Shown here one piece after another: positions 41,310-50,477 of a stretch of DNA of 64,000 nt. This DNA comes from Methanocella arvoryzae MRE50 (lineage in GTDB: Archaea; Halobacteriota; Methanocellia; Methanocellales; Methanocellaceae). The notes beneath the pieces were generated by a model that was not told the DNA's origin, did no database searches, and saw only the letters and a program-made list of their open reading frames with translations. Made by a program: the position numbers and the translations under genes. Every line of letters starts with the position of its first letter. Within the stretch, counting starts at the first letter, position 1. The stretch spans positions 434,001 to 498,000 of the forward strand of contig NC_009464.1 in assembly GCF_000063445.1 (NCBI RefSeq), given 5' to 3'.

Positions 41310-43213
41310 AAAACGTCCTCCGTCAGGGATATAGACTTCGTTTTGCCTTTACCGATCATCATGAAGGTGTTAAAGAGATCGCTTGCCTGCTTCAGGCGCT
41401 TCCGGACATCTGCTGCCAGCTTTTCCTTACCTGCACCCTCGTACAGTTTCACTGCTTCGTTGTAGGCCTGGATGGCGCTGTCACAGGCCGATATCGCTTC
41501 TTCGTACCGCTTTTCCTTGAAGCAGATCTCCGACATGCTGGCATAGGCCAGACCGATGCTTACTTTCATGGACGCATATGCTTCGGGCGCGTACTCCCGG
41601 TCGATCATGCCGATCGAAGAATTATAGCAGCTGATAGCCATAGAAGCGTGCTTCAGGGCATTATCCAGCTCGTGAGACCTCAGGAAAATCTCACTGATGA
41701 CCGTGTGAGCCAGACCGGCGTCAGACATGATTTTGCCGTGAAGCTCTTTTGACCTGCGGGGAGTGAAGAATCTGGCAGCCACAGTATAATGCTCGATGGC
41801 TCCCCTTGCGCTCGCCAGTGCATCGTCATACCGACGCAGCCGGTAGTATTCGTCTGCGAGCAGAACGCAGGCATTTCCGGTATCCGCCTCCAGAGAGGAC
41901 GCGTCCCAGGGAGACAGGGCTTCCGTCAATATTTTACCAGCCTCTTCAAAGGCAGCCAGGGCTTTCTTATAGCTCTTCACCGGATTACGGGACGAGGCCA
42001 GCACTACATACGCCCGGCCAACCTCGGCGTTGATCAGTGCCCGGTCCAGCACCCCGGGCTCTCCGGTGTTCTGCGCCTGCTCCAGCAGAGATATGGAAAG
42101 TAACGCCTTGTCTGCCGATTTATCAGCTTTCGCAAGCCGGGTATACACGTGGCCGGCCACGAACAGCAGGTGGGACTTTTCCTCCGGCATCAGTTCGTCC
42201 TTACGGGCCAGGGCCCGTTCCACCACCTGTACAGCTTTGTCGAGAGCCTCTCTCCGGCCCATGCTATCATATATGGTCGTATAGACCCGGGCAAGCCACG
42301 GATCAAACACAGAGGCCCGGACGCAGTCGCCGAATTTTATGCACGCGCTGGCCACGTACCCGATTCCCCTGAAAGCCATGGAGGATATCTCTATGCGCCG
42401 GGACATGACGGTGATCTCCCTGAGCCGGTCGATCGAGTGGCAGACTACGCCGGGATTACGGGCTTCTGCGCCAATCGCCCCTGTTTCTACGATGTCGCAG
42501 ACCATACTGCGGGCTAACGCCAGGTCCTTGATACTCGCCCTGCCAGTAACGCCTAAGGCTATCGAAGCCATAGAATCGACAGCGGCGTTCACGACAGAAG
42601 TATCTCCTGCCACGGATAGCTTCTTCAACAGGCTGATCAGCGAGATAGTGGTGGAAGAGACCAATGGCTGTTGCATGGCGATGGAAGCCGTAGACCCGGC
42701 AGCCCCGGACTGGCGGAATTCCTGGCAGATCCTCTCGATCAGGCGCCTGACTCGCACCTGGGGCTGAACGGACCGGATGGCGTACAGTACCAGCATGACT
42801 GCAGTCAGCAACGACATCACTGAAAGCAGTCCCGAGACACTCACAGAATACTGGTAAAGGCCGGGCGGCTTATAGGCCATCATACACCCGATGAATACCA
42901 GCGGCGCTATGAGGAAGATGATGAAGACTGCATAGGTATCATAAGAAATTTCTTTCAGGCTGCCGCCTGATAACGATGAGAGATAAAGGATCAGAAGGGC
43001 GATCACTACAGAGATTGTCAGGAAGATAGTATCGCAGATGAAGAGCATGTTTAAGATGGCACTCTGCTCGGCCGGGCTGACGTAGGTACGGGCAGCGACG
43101 GCCTGCCAGACGAAGATCAGTGCAGCGAGGAATGCTGCTGACAGAAGGATAATTATGCTGAGGTTATCTTTTATGTAGTTGATCAACCCTCGTGCGCCCG
43201 GCAAAAAGTCCAT
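41306..43213 (-). CDS. Four-helix membrane protein with C-terminal TPR repeats
   Basis: 635 residues. Four membrane segments lie near 17-41, 50-78, 90-112 and 118-147. A Ser/Val-rich helical part follows (150-330), then about six to seven TPR-like repeats (330-610, e.g. KSHLLFVAGHVYTRLAKADKSADKALLSISLLEQA and CFKEKRYEEAISACDSAIQAYNEAVKLYEGAGK). The TPR part should be cytoplasmic and bind partner proteins. TTAAATATATAAA some 25 nt upstream of the ATG suggests a leaderless start. The gene is translationally coupled to the rubrerythrin-like gene downstream. No known family was recognised. Confidence 0.8.
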   Translation of the reverse strand: MDFLPGARGLINYIKDNLSIIILLSAAFLAALIFVWQAVAARTYVSPAEQSAILNMLFICDTIFLTISVVIALLILYLSSLSGGSLKEISYDTYAVFIIFLIAPLVFIGCMMAYKPPGLYQYSVSVSGLLSVMSLLTAVMLVLYAIRSVQPQVRVRRLIERICQEFRQSGAAGSTASIAMQQPLVSSTTISLISLLKKLSVAGDTSVVNAAVDSMASIALGVTGRASIKDLALARSMVCDIVETGAIGAEARNPGVVCHSIDRLREITVMSRRIEISSMAFRGIGYVASACIKFGDCVRASVFDPWLARVYTTIYDSMGRREALDKAVQVVERALARKDELMPEEKSHLLFVAGHVYTRLAKADKSADKALLSISLLEQAQNTGEPGVLDRALINAEVGRAYVVLASSRNPVKSYKKALAAFEEAGKILTEALSPWDASSLEADTGNACVLLADEYYRLRRYDDALASARGAIEHYTVAARFFTPRRSKELHGKIMSDAGLAHTVISEIFLRSHELDNALKHASMAISCYNSSIGMIDREYAPEAYASMKVSIGLAYASMSEICFKEKRYEEAISACDSAIQAYNEAVKLYEGAGKEKLAADVRKRLKQASDLFNTFMMIGKGKTKSISLTEDVL

Positions 43214-43328
43214 GCAGTTTTATTAAATTTTTTATATATTTAACTCTTATCGCTTAATAATAAGCTTTCATGGCGCTAAAACAAGGGACGGTAGGCCAAC
43301 AGTATCTTGCTGGCCAGAGGGTGACAGA

Positions 43329-44924
43329 TTACAGCATCTTAGACATATAAGGTCCATCATGCCTGTATCCAAGTTTCTGGTAATACTGCCTGGCTCCGAT
43401 GCCGCTGATGATGGCCAGTTTCTTAAAGCCGGCTTCGGTGGCGAGCTCTTCAGCCCTTGCAAGGAGCTTTTTACCATAGCCCTGGTGTTGCCATGCATCG
43501 TCCTTTTCTCCGATAGGCACCATCCGCCCGTAGACGTGCAGTTCCCGGACGATGGCTGCGTCGGCGAGTTCCGGCCGGTGGGGCCTGTGAGGGAACCTGA
43601 GGCGGAGGAATCCCACGAGAGCGTCGATGCTCTCGTCGTCGAAGGACAGGAAGTGTTCGGTGCCGCCGCAGACGGCCATTTTGTGCTCGTGGAGCCGAAC
43701 AGCTGCCGGATCTGGTTTCGAGCCCTGGAGCACTTTGTGCCCGATCTCCCGGCACCGGATACAGCGGCATTTAAGGTGTGAGTCCTTAAGCAGATCTCCC
43801 GAAAGCTGGCGGACATTGCTCTTGACTACTCCGTCTACGATATGCTTGATCGGGATATCCCGCTGGATACGCTGCAGCCTCACCCACGGCGGCAGCGATG
43901 CCTTGATCTGAGCGATCAGTACTGCGGCGTCGTCGCTTGACAGGGGTTTATATTCGCCCCGCTCCCACATGTCATGGAGTTTTGTCCCCTCGGTCACCAG
44001 GGTCGGATAGATTTTCAGGTAGTCGGGACAGAACCGGCTGTCCTCGAACAGCTCTTTGAACATCCTGAGATCCCGCTCGAAGTCCGAGCCGGGAAGGCCG
44101 GGCATCATGTGGAAGCCGATCTTGAAGCCTGAGTCCCGGAGGATACGGTTCGCTTCGACCGAATCCGCGACCGAGTGGCCCCGCTCAATCCTCTTCAGGA
44201 CGAAGTCGTAGGTGCTCTGCACCCCTAATTCGACCTTGGTGCCGCCCATGTTCAGCATCCGGTCGACGTGGATTTCCCGGCACCAGTCGGGGCGGGTTTC
44301 GAAAGTCATAGCCACGTTGCGGATGCTTGCTGTTTCGTTGGCCTTCTGTGCTTCTTCGATGAAGTAAGTGGGATGCGGCTCGCCTCCGAAGTCGTTCATC
44401 GCTTCGAGGCACCGGCGTACGAACCATTCCTGATAATCGAGACTGCGGGCAGTCATCGTGCCGCCCATGATGATGAGCTCGCATTTATCAAGATCATGGC
44501 CGATCTGCTTGAGTTGAGATAAACGGACTGTGACCTGCCTGTAGGGATCGTAGTCCTCCTGCTTCGCCCTCAATGCGGCTGGCTCTGTCCCGGTATAGCT
44601 CTGAGGGGAATTAAAGACAGAATCGACGCCGCCCGGGCAGGGCACGCACTTGCCGTGGGGGCACTTCTCGGGTGAGGTCATGACAGCCACGACGGCTACG
44701 CCGGAAATTGTGCGGATAGGGCGTTTCTGGAGGAGCCCGAGTACAACGTCACGCTCGGCGTCGGTAGCGGCTGCTGCCAGAATGTCGGAGTTCCGGGGCA
44801 GCTTGGAGAGCCGGTGGGCTATGCTGACGTTCTTCTTCGCCTTATTTAGCTCATCCTGGGTGGCCACGTTGCCGGATAGAATAAGATCAATCAACTCTCG
44901 GCAGGCAATCTGGATTTCATCCAT
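43329..44924 (-). CDS. elp3: tRNA uridine(34) acetyltransferase, Elp3 family
   Basis: 531 residues, the archaeal stand-alone Elp3 length. A radical-SAM domain with C88, C93 and C96 (CPHGKCVPCPGG) occupies about 75-370. A GNAT domain at 385-531 has the acetyl-CoA loop HQGYGKKLL and ends YYQKLGYRHDGPYMSKML. The enzyme makes carboxymethyl-type modifications at the wobble uridine of tRNA using acetyl-CoA and SAM. Typical Elp3 stretches YTGTEPAALRAKQEDYDPY, MGGTMTA and GFHMMPGLPGS are visible. It is divergent from the M24 peptidase genes. Confidence 0.96.
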   Translation of the reverse strand: MDEIQIACRELIDLILSGNVATQDELNKAKKNVSIAHRLSKLPRNSDILAAAATDAERDVVLGLLQKRPIRTISGVAVVAVMTSPEKCPHGKCVPCPGGVDSVFNSPQSYTGTEPAALRAKQEDYDPYRQVTVRLSQLKQIGHDLDKCELIIMGGTMTARSLDYQEWFVRRCLEAMNDFGGEPHPTYFIEEAQKANETASIRNVAMTFETRPDWCREIHVDRMLNMGGTKVELGVQSTYDFVLKRIERGHSVADSVEANRILRDSGFKIGFHMMPGLPGSDFERDLRMFKELFEDSRFCPDYLKIYPTLVTEGTKLHDMWERGEYKPLSSDDAAVLIAQIKASLPPWVRLQRIQRDIPIKHIVDGVVKSNVRQLSGDLLKDSHLKCRCIRCREIGHKVLQGSKPDPAAVRLHEHKMAVCGGTEHFLSFDDESIDALVGFLRLRFPHRPHRPELADAAIVRELHVYGRMVPIGEKDDAWQHQGYGKKLLARAEELATEAGFKKLAIISGIGARQYYQKLGYRHDGPYMSKML

Positions 44925-45156
44925 GTGATGATTGAAAAGTGGTGCAACGTGATATGTACTTTTCGGATTAGTAGAACAATGGCTCTTTTCCTATAGGAGA
45001 TGTATTGGTCAGATTACCCCCTCCACGATGGCTACATTTACCCGGAATCATAATCTGAAATATGGAGAAGAACCTCTTTTCTTTTAGATTAGTGTAAGTT
45101 TTATCAATGAGAATCGCCGTATTATTCCCTATTATTAGAATTCTGGATCGATTCTG

Positions 45157-46299
45157 ATGACGTGTAAAAAAGACGATATGCCGGTCTTGATGGTCGGCAA
45201 AAGCATGGATAACGCAAATCTCTATTACGCTACGCATTTTCTGGCTCCCGATTCGTTTGCGTACATTTGCGCCGGGGGTAAATCGTATGTCATAGTATCC
45301 TCTATGGAGCGGGGCCGGGCAGAGAAAGAGGCGAGGGTAGACCAGGTCATTTCCGACGAAGAGTACGGCTACATGGATAAGGTCAGGGCGACCAACGACC
45401 CGGACGGCGCCTACGCTGACATGCTCTCCGAAATATTGAGGGATCTGTCCGCGAAAAGCGTTGCAGTCCCGGCGCTGTTCCCGCTGAAGCTGGCCGACAG
45501 CCTTCGCTCACGGGGCATCGAAGTGACTCCTGCGGAAATGCAGATCGAAGAGAGCAGGCTGATCAAGTCGAAGGAAGAGATCGCCCTGATCCAGAAGGCT
45601 CAGCGGGTCAACGAGAAGGGCATGGCAAAAGCTGAAAGCCTGCTGAGGAAAGCCACGGTCAAAGACGGCATACTCTACTACAGGGGCAAGCCTCTGACAT
45701 CAGAGCAGATTCAGCGTGAAATTGAGGTTGTCTTTGTCAGGAATGGCTATGAGACGACTGACTCGATAGTAGCGGCAGGCCCTGGCGCAGCAGACCCCCA
45801 CTTCACGGGCGCGGGCCCCATCCCGGCTGATCAGCTTATAGTCATAGATATATTCCCGTTCGGTAAAAAGGAGCGGTACTGGGCGGACATGACCCGCACG
45901 TTCGTCAGGGGCGAGCCCACGAAGCAGATGCGTGAGATGTACGATCTCGTGCTAAAGGCACAGGAAGCCGCCCTCGGGGCAATCAAAGAAGGCGTGACCG
46001 GCAAGTCGGTGGACGATAAGGTCTGCGACGTCTTCGAAAAGCATGGCTATGGCACCCCCAGGACTAAGTCGAAGACCGGGTATATACACTCCACCGGCCA
46101 CGGCGTCGGCCTGGAGATTCATGAGGCCCCCAGGCTGAGCCAGACTGGCACAAAGGCGCTGAAAGCGGGCATGGTCGTCACGGTCGAGCCCGGACTTTAC
46201 CTCCCGGACGTCGGCGGCGTCCGGATAGAAGACATTGTTGTGGTCGAGAAAAAGGGCTGCAAGAACCTGACTAAGTATCCCAAGGAGCTAATCATATGA
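45157..46299 (+). CDS. M24-family aminopeptidase (Xaa-Pro dipeptidase type)
   Basis: 380 residues. A creatinase-like N-domain (1-130) precedes a pita-bread fold with all five metal ligands: the two Asp in VIDIFPFGKKERYWADMTRTF, His in HSTGHGVGLEIHEAP, Glu in VVTVEPGLYLP and Glu in GGVRIEDIVVV. It should remove an N-terminal residue before proline or split Xaa-Pro dipeptides. ATG 45157 is listed, and MPVLMVGKSMDNANLYYATHF from ATG 45178 is an equally good start. Its stop overlaps the next gene's ATG by 4 nt, so the two M24 enzymes are made together. Confidence 0.9.
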   Translation: MTCKKDDMPVLMVGKSMDNANLYYATHFLAPDSFAYICAGGKSYVIVSSMERGRAEKEARVDQVISDEEYGYMDKVRATNDPDGAYADMLSEILRDLSAKSVAVPALFPLKLADSLRSRGIEVTPAEMQIEESRLIKSKEEIALIQKAQRVNEKGMAKAESLLRKATVKDGILYYRGKPLTSEQIQREIEVVFVRNGYETTDSIVAAGPGAADPHFTGAGPIPADQLIVIDIFPFGKKERYWADMTRTFVRGEPTKQMREMYDLVLKAQEAALGAIKEGVTGKSVDDKVCDVFEKHGYGTPRTKSKTGYIHSTGHGVGLEIHEAPRLSQTGTKALKAGMVVTVEPGLYLPDVGGVRIEDIVVVEKKGCKNLTKYPKELII

Positions 46300-47174
46300 G
46301 CGGTGACGCAATTCTGGACAAATACCGCGAAGCGGGGCGTATCCTCAAGGAAGTCCGGCTGGCGGCAGTGCCGCTGGTGAAGAAGGGAGCGAAGATGCTC
46401 GACGTAGCAGAGGCCATCGAGAACGACATCTTCAAGAGAGGCGGCAGGCCGGCGTTTCCGGTGAACATCTCGCTGGATGAGGAGGCTGCGCACGATACTC
46501 CCGCGCCCGGCGATACGAGGGTCTTCGAGGACAACATCGTCAAGCTGGATATCGGAGTCCACGTAGACGGGTACATTGCGGATACTGCGATCACAGTCGA
46601 CCTGAAGGGGGACGCCAACCTGGTCAAAGCCTCGGAAAAAGCGCTGGAAGAAGCGATCAAGGTGGTCAGGGCAGGCGTATCCACGGCTGAGATTGGTGAA
46701 GTCATCGAGCAGACCATCGAGGGCTTCGACCTGAAGCCGGTCTACAACCTGACCGGCCACGGGCTGGAGCGGTTCGTCCAGCACGCGGCGCCTTCCATCC
46801 CGAACAAGAGAATTGGACAGGGCATAGTGCTCAAGGCAGGACAGGTCATCGCCATCGAGCCTTTCGCCACCGATGGAATTGGAATGGTCGGCGAAGGCGA
46901 GCTGATGGAGATCTTCGGCATTACGGCGGTCAAGCCGGTTCGTATGCCCTCGGACAGAGACATGCTCAAGGCGATCCAGAAGTTCAACGGGCTGCCGTTC
47001 GCCAGAAGATGGGTGGCAGGCCAGAAGAGGGCTGATGCGACGCTAAATAACCTGATGCGCATGGGGATCATCCACGCGTACCCGGTCCTCGTAGAGGAGA
47101 GGGGTGGCATGGTGTCCCAGGCCGAGCACACGTTGATCGTCACCGAAGACGGGTGCGAAGTAACGACGATGTAA
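46296..47174 (+). CDS. map: Methionine aminopeptidase, type II
   Basis: 292 residues of archaeal MAP type II, with the extra helical insert near the C-terminus. Metal ligands appear in LDIGVHVDGYIADTAIT (two Asp), NLTGHGLERFVQH (His), AIEPFATDG (Glu) and QAEHTLIV (Glu). It removes the initiator Met from nascent proteins. It overlaps the upstream M24 gene (ATGA). The following membrane-protein gene starts 20 nt after the stop. Confidence 0.96.
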   Translation: MSGDAILDKYREAGRILKEVRLAAVPLVKKGAKMLDVAEAIENDIFKRGGRPAFPVNISLDEEAAHDTPAPGDTRVFEDNIVKLDIGVHVDGYIADTAITVDLKGDANLVKASEKALEEAIKVVRAGVSTAEIGEVIEQTIEGFDLKPVYNLTGHGLERFVQHAAPSIPNKRIGQGIVLKAGQVIAIEPFATDGIGMVGEGELMEIFGITAVKPVRMPSDRDMLKAIQKFNGLPFARRWVAGQKRADATLNNLMRMGIIHAYPVLVEERGGMVSQAEHTLIVTEDGCEVTTM

Positions 47175-47194
47175 ACAGCAGACAGGTTGTAACG

Positions 47195-47938
47195 ATGGCG
47201 AGAGTCGGCTGGAAGGTGGCCCTGGGCACGGGGCTGGTATTCATATCCATCGCAGTATTCGGGCTGCACCTGCTACTCTTCCACGACGCCCACTGGCTGG
47301 AAAAGTACCTGGTATTTCACCTGGGCTTCCTGCCCATCGAAGTCATCCTGGTAACACTCATCCTCGACCACCTGATAGAGATGCGGGAAAGGCGGGAGCG
47401 CCTGGAGAAGATGAACATGGTGATCGGCCTGTTCTTCAGCGAGATAGGCACGTCTCTGCTGAGGATGATGGTGATCGAGGACCGGTCGGCCAGTGAGCTT
47501 CGCAGCTGCCTGCGGATAACTGGCCAATGCAAGCCTGACGACTTTATCAGGATCAGACAGACCATGAAGGGCCACGAGTTCCGGGCGGAGTTCGACGCGG
47601 GAGAACTGTCCGCCATCAAGGAGCTCCTGTGCAGCAAGCGGCCCACCCTGGTCAGGCTGCTGGAAAATCCGGTCCTGCTGGAGCACGAAGCTTTCACCAG
47701 CTTACTCCGGGCAGTCTTCCACCTCGCCGAGGAGCTGGACTATAGGGGCCCGCTGGACCAGCTGCCGGATTCAGACATCGCCCACCTGTCGAAAGATACG
47801 AGCAGAGCCTACGAGTTGCTCGCGCTGCAGTGGCTGGACTACATCCAGTATCTGGAAGGCCACTACCCATACCTGTTCTCCCTCGCGCTGCGGACCAACC
47901 CGTTCGACGAGAAAGCTTCGGTCGTCGTAGTCGATTAA
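47195..47938 (+). CDS. Membrane-anchored hypothetical protein
   Basis: 247 residues from ATG 47195. A longer frame from 47153 lies inside map. Two hydrophobic segments (about 7-30 and 38-60) are followed by a basic, coiled helix (LIEMRERRERLEKMNMVIGLFFSEI) and a 180-residue helical cytoplasmic part. No catalytic motif was seen, and no known family is recognised with certainty. It probably shares the transcript with the two M24 peptidases. Confidence 0.72.
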   Translation: MARVGWKVALGTGLVFISIAVFGLHLLLFHDAHWLEKYLVFHLGFLPIEVILVTLILDHLIEMRERRERLEKMNMVIGLFFSEIGTSLLRMMVIEDRSASELRSCLRITGQCKPDDFIRIRQTMKGHEFRAEFDAGELSAIKELLCSKRPTLVRLLENPVLLEHEAFTSLLRAVFHLAEELDYRGPLDQLPDSDIAHLSKDTSRAYELLALQWLDYIQYLEGHYPYLFSLALRTNPFDEKASVVVVD

Positions 47939-47992
47939 ACGCAGCTAACATTTTTATCGCCAGTAGTAAACCTCACCTGCGGAGGAATTCCT

Positions 47993-48175
47993 ATAGACCC
48001 GGAGCTCAGCAAGCGCGCTTTCAAGATCACTCATACCGACGCTTACACGAATATGAAACAGGAGGACAGGCTCAGGTTCATCCACGAGGTGGAAAAAGTA
48101 GACAGTTACGAGGAGCTGCCGGATAAGTGCAAAGAAGTCCTCAAGGCCGGGGAACGAGAGATCCAGGGCTATTAA
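47993..48175 (+). CDS. 60-codon gene without a standard start codon
   Basis: An open frame of 60 codons plus TAA codes for a soluble, charged, helical-looking chain (DPELSKRAFKITHTDAYTN..., RLRFIHEVEKVDSYEELPDK..., ending EREIQGY). No ATG, GTG or TTG occurs in frame before an internal ATG at codon 21. GGAGGA at 47981-47986 stands 6 nt before ATA at 47993, and an ATT at 47987 abuts it. A TTTTTATC box at 47951-47958 would start transcription at about 47980. Initiation at ATA, or a base error for ATG, is the simplest reading. I recognise no family. Confidence 0.6.
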   Translation: MDPELSKRAFKITHTDAYTNMKQEDRLRFIHEVEKVDSYEELPDKCKEVLKAGEREIQGY

Positions 48176-48322
48176 GTATAAAAGGACGAGCACATGGGAG
48201 ATACAAGCCTTGCAGACTATGGTAGTATCTCCCCCTGTTATTTAACCGGATTTACCGGTAGCGCTAACTATTTCGTCTCTTCGATATGACATGAATAGTG
48301 ATATCTGTTCCGAGGATTATCG

Positions 48323-49798
48323 ATGCACGATGATTTGAGCCTATATCAAGAGATATACCGGCAATCTCACGACGGGATCGTCATACATACGGGAGAACAG
48401 ATTGTCTATACAAACAGCTCATATGCGAGAATTATGGGAGCCGACAGCCCGGCCTGTTTAATCGGCAGGAGCATCTACGATTTTATTCCGGCATACTCCC
48501 GTGAACTGGCCAGGCAGCGTTTCAAGCTCATACTGGAAAAGGGCATTAACATCCCCCTGATCGAAGATAATATGATCGGGCTTGACGGCAATCCGGTTAG
48601 TCTTCAGATCTCAGCATGTCGAGTAGGTGACAATAGCGAGCCTCTGGTGCAGGTTATTGTCCGGGATGTCACGGATATAAAACGGATGGAGAAGAGCCTT
48701 AAGGCCAGTATAGCGGAGCTCGACCGGGCGCAGAAGATCGCCCGCATGGGTAGCTGGGAGTGGGATCTGCGCCAGCGGAGACTCTACTGGTCCGATGAGA
48801 CTTACAGAATTCTTGGCATGGAGCCTTCGGAAAAAACTCCATCCACCGAAGCGTTGTTGAAGCACGTTCATCCCGAAGACCGTAACAGGGTCCGAAAATT
48901 CCTATCGACGGCGAAAGCCCGGATGACTGACGGAAAGATCGATTTCAGGATCGTAACCCCGGATGGTAATCTTAAGCACATTTACCTCGAAGGAGACGTC
49001 GAATTCGACAAGCTGGGAAACCCCATCAGGGCGTTCGGAGTCTTCCACGACATCACCGAGAGAAAAATGATCGAGGCAGAGCTGCAAAATGCCAGAGCTC
49101 AGGCAGAACTGTACCTTGATCTGATGGGCCACGACATCAACAACATGAACCAGATAGCGATGGGTTACCTGGAACTGGCGATCGACATAGTAAAAGCAGG
49201 AGGCTCGATTACGGAGGAGAACCTGTTCTTAATCGAGAAGCCGATGGTAACACTCCAGAGCAGTTCCCGCCTGATAAGCAACGTCAGAAAAGTCAGAAAC
49301 GAACAGGCGGGCGCTTATAAGTCGCAGATCATAGACGTAGGTAAACTGCTCAGGGAAGTAAAAGCTGAGTTTTCGGGCATTACCGGCCGCTATGTGGAGA
49401 TAAACATAGCGATCAGGCATTCTCCGAAAGTCAGGGCAAACGAACTCCTGAAGGACGTTTTCGTGAACCTGGTGGGAAACGCCATCAAGCACTCCGACCC
49501 CGGAAAAGCCCTGACCATCAACATCTCCGCCGGAGTAGCCCTGAGTAACGGTAAACCGTACTGCAAGGTCGCCATAGAGGATAATGGTCCCGGCATACCC
49601 GACGATTATAAAAGGCAGCTCTTTGATCTCCAGTCGCTCGATAAGGCGAGAACCAACGGCAAAGGCCTCGGGCTCTGCCTTACAGACATGCTTGTCCGGG
49701 ACTTCGGCGGCTACCTCAGAGTGGAAAATCGGATGACGGAGGATTACAGGCAGGGCAGCCGGTTTATCGTCATACTGCCGGTGGCTGAAACAGATTAA
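48323..49798 (+). CDS. Double-PAS sensor histidine kinase
   Basis: 491 residues, soluble. PAS-1 about 8-120 (ending VIVRDVTDIKRMEK), PAS-2 about 135-250 (GSWEWDLRQRRLYWSDE... FHDITERKM), phospho-acceptor helix with H270 in DLMGHDINNMNQ, HATPase 345-488 with N-box LLKDVFVNLVGNAIKHS, G1 IEDNGPGIPD and G2 GKGLGLCLTDML. The kinase half closely follows the product of 19625-20839, including AQAELYLDLMGHDIN. No response regulator is adjacent, so it is an orphan kinase. GAGGATTATCG precedes the ATG. Confidence 0.92.
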   Translation: MHDDLSLYQEIYRQSHDGIVIHTGEQIVYTNSSYARIMGADSPACLIGRSIYDFIPAYSRELARQRFKLILEKGINIPLIEDNMIGLDGNPVSLQISACRVGDNSEPLVQVIVRDVTDIKRMEKSLKASIAELDRAQKIARMGSWEWDLRQRRLYWSDETYRILGMEPSEKTPSTEALLKHVHPEDRNRVRKFLSTAKARMTDGKIDFRIVTPDGNLKHIYLEGDVEFDKLGNPIRAFGVFHDITERKMIEAELQNARAQAELYLDLMGHDINNMNQIAMGYLELAIDIVKAGGSITEENLFLIEKPMVTLQSSSRLISNVRKVRNEQAGAYKSQIIDVGKLLREVKAEFSGITGRYVEINIAIRHSPKVRANELLKDVFVNLVGNAIKHSDPGKALTINISAGVALSNGKPYCKVAIEDNGPGIPDDYKRQLFDLQSLDKARTNGKGLGLCLTDMLVRDFGGYLRVENRMTEDYRQGSRFIVILPVAETD

Positions 49799-49814
49799 AA
49801 ACCGGAACTCCGGA

Positions 49815-50477
49815 CTATTCCAGCCACGCCTCCTTCACAATGATCTTCCCCGAGTGCACCCGCCATTCTTTCTCGTAGTCCACGCAGATGCGCCGCTGCA
49901 TGTGGGGCCCGCCGATCACCATGGACTCGTATTCGCCACCCTCGCCAGCGACGTGTATGCCATACTTTGCGTGTAGCCGGTCCAGTTCAGCCAGCGCCGC
50001 CTTATCCAGCACCCGGCCGAGCCACTTCTCGTCCAGGCCTTCGGCCATGCAGCCTACGATCATGATCTCGAAGCCCTGATCGACCATGTCACCCAGCAGT
50101 TCTCGCGGGTTCTTGTGCCACAGAGGCGCGAAAGACTTGACGCCGGCATCCTGGCATATCTGATCCAGTCGTCTGCGCTGATATTCTGACTCGAGCGCGC
50201 CAGATACAATGCCGTCGACGCCCAGTTTGGATATCGTGTCTCGCAGCGGGATCAGCTCTGCCTCCGGTTCCGGCGGAGTGACTACTTCGACCAGGGGAAT
50301 GCCGATCGACTCGGCGGCCAGCCTCGTGAGCTCTACTGCGGGCACATGGTACATGTACGACTCCGGGGATTGCGAGAATACGGTGACGAGGCGGGACACC
50401 TCCCAGCCGTAGTGCCGGGCGATAAAGACCGCATAGCTGGAGTCCTTGCCACCGGAGAAGAGGGCGGCCACTTTCAT
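49815..50477 (-). CDS. dph6: Diphthine--ammonia ligase (Dph6/MJ0570 family)
   Basis: 220 residues. The PP-loop is ALFSGGKDSSYA (5-16) and the family-specific GEGGEYESMVIGGP is near the C-terminus. Dph6 performs the last, ATP-dependent amidation step of diphthamide on elongation factor 2. The length and archaeal form match the single-domain enzyme. Its ATG overlaps the stop of the upstream deaminase gene by 4 nt, so the two are coupled. The link between translation-factor modification and nucleoside deamination is probably only shared expression. Confidence 0.92.
   Translation of the reverse strand: MKVAALFSGGKDSSYAVFIARHYGWEVSRLVTVFSQSPESYMYHVPAVELTRLAAESIGIPLVEVVTPPEPEAELIPLRDTISKLGVDGIVSGALESEYQRRRLDQICQDAGVKSFAPLWHKNPRELLGDMVDQGFEIMIVGCMAEGLDEKWLGRVLDKAALAELDRLHAKYGIHVAGEGGEYESMVIGGPHMQRRICVDYEKEWRVHSGKIIVKEAWLE

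Noticed and set aside
44968-45237. 89-aa minus-strand frame between elp3 and the M24 gene
   Set aside because: No ribosome binding site, no recognisable domain, and it overlaps the start of a certain gene.
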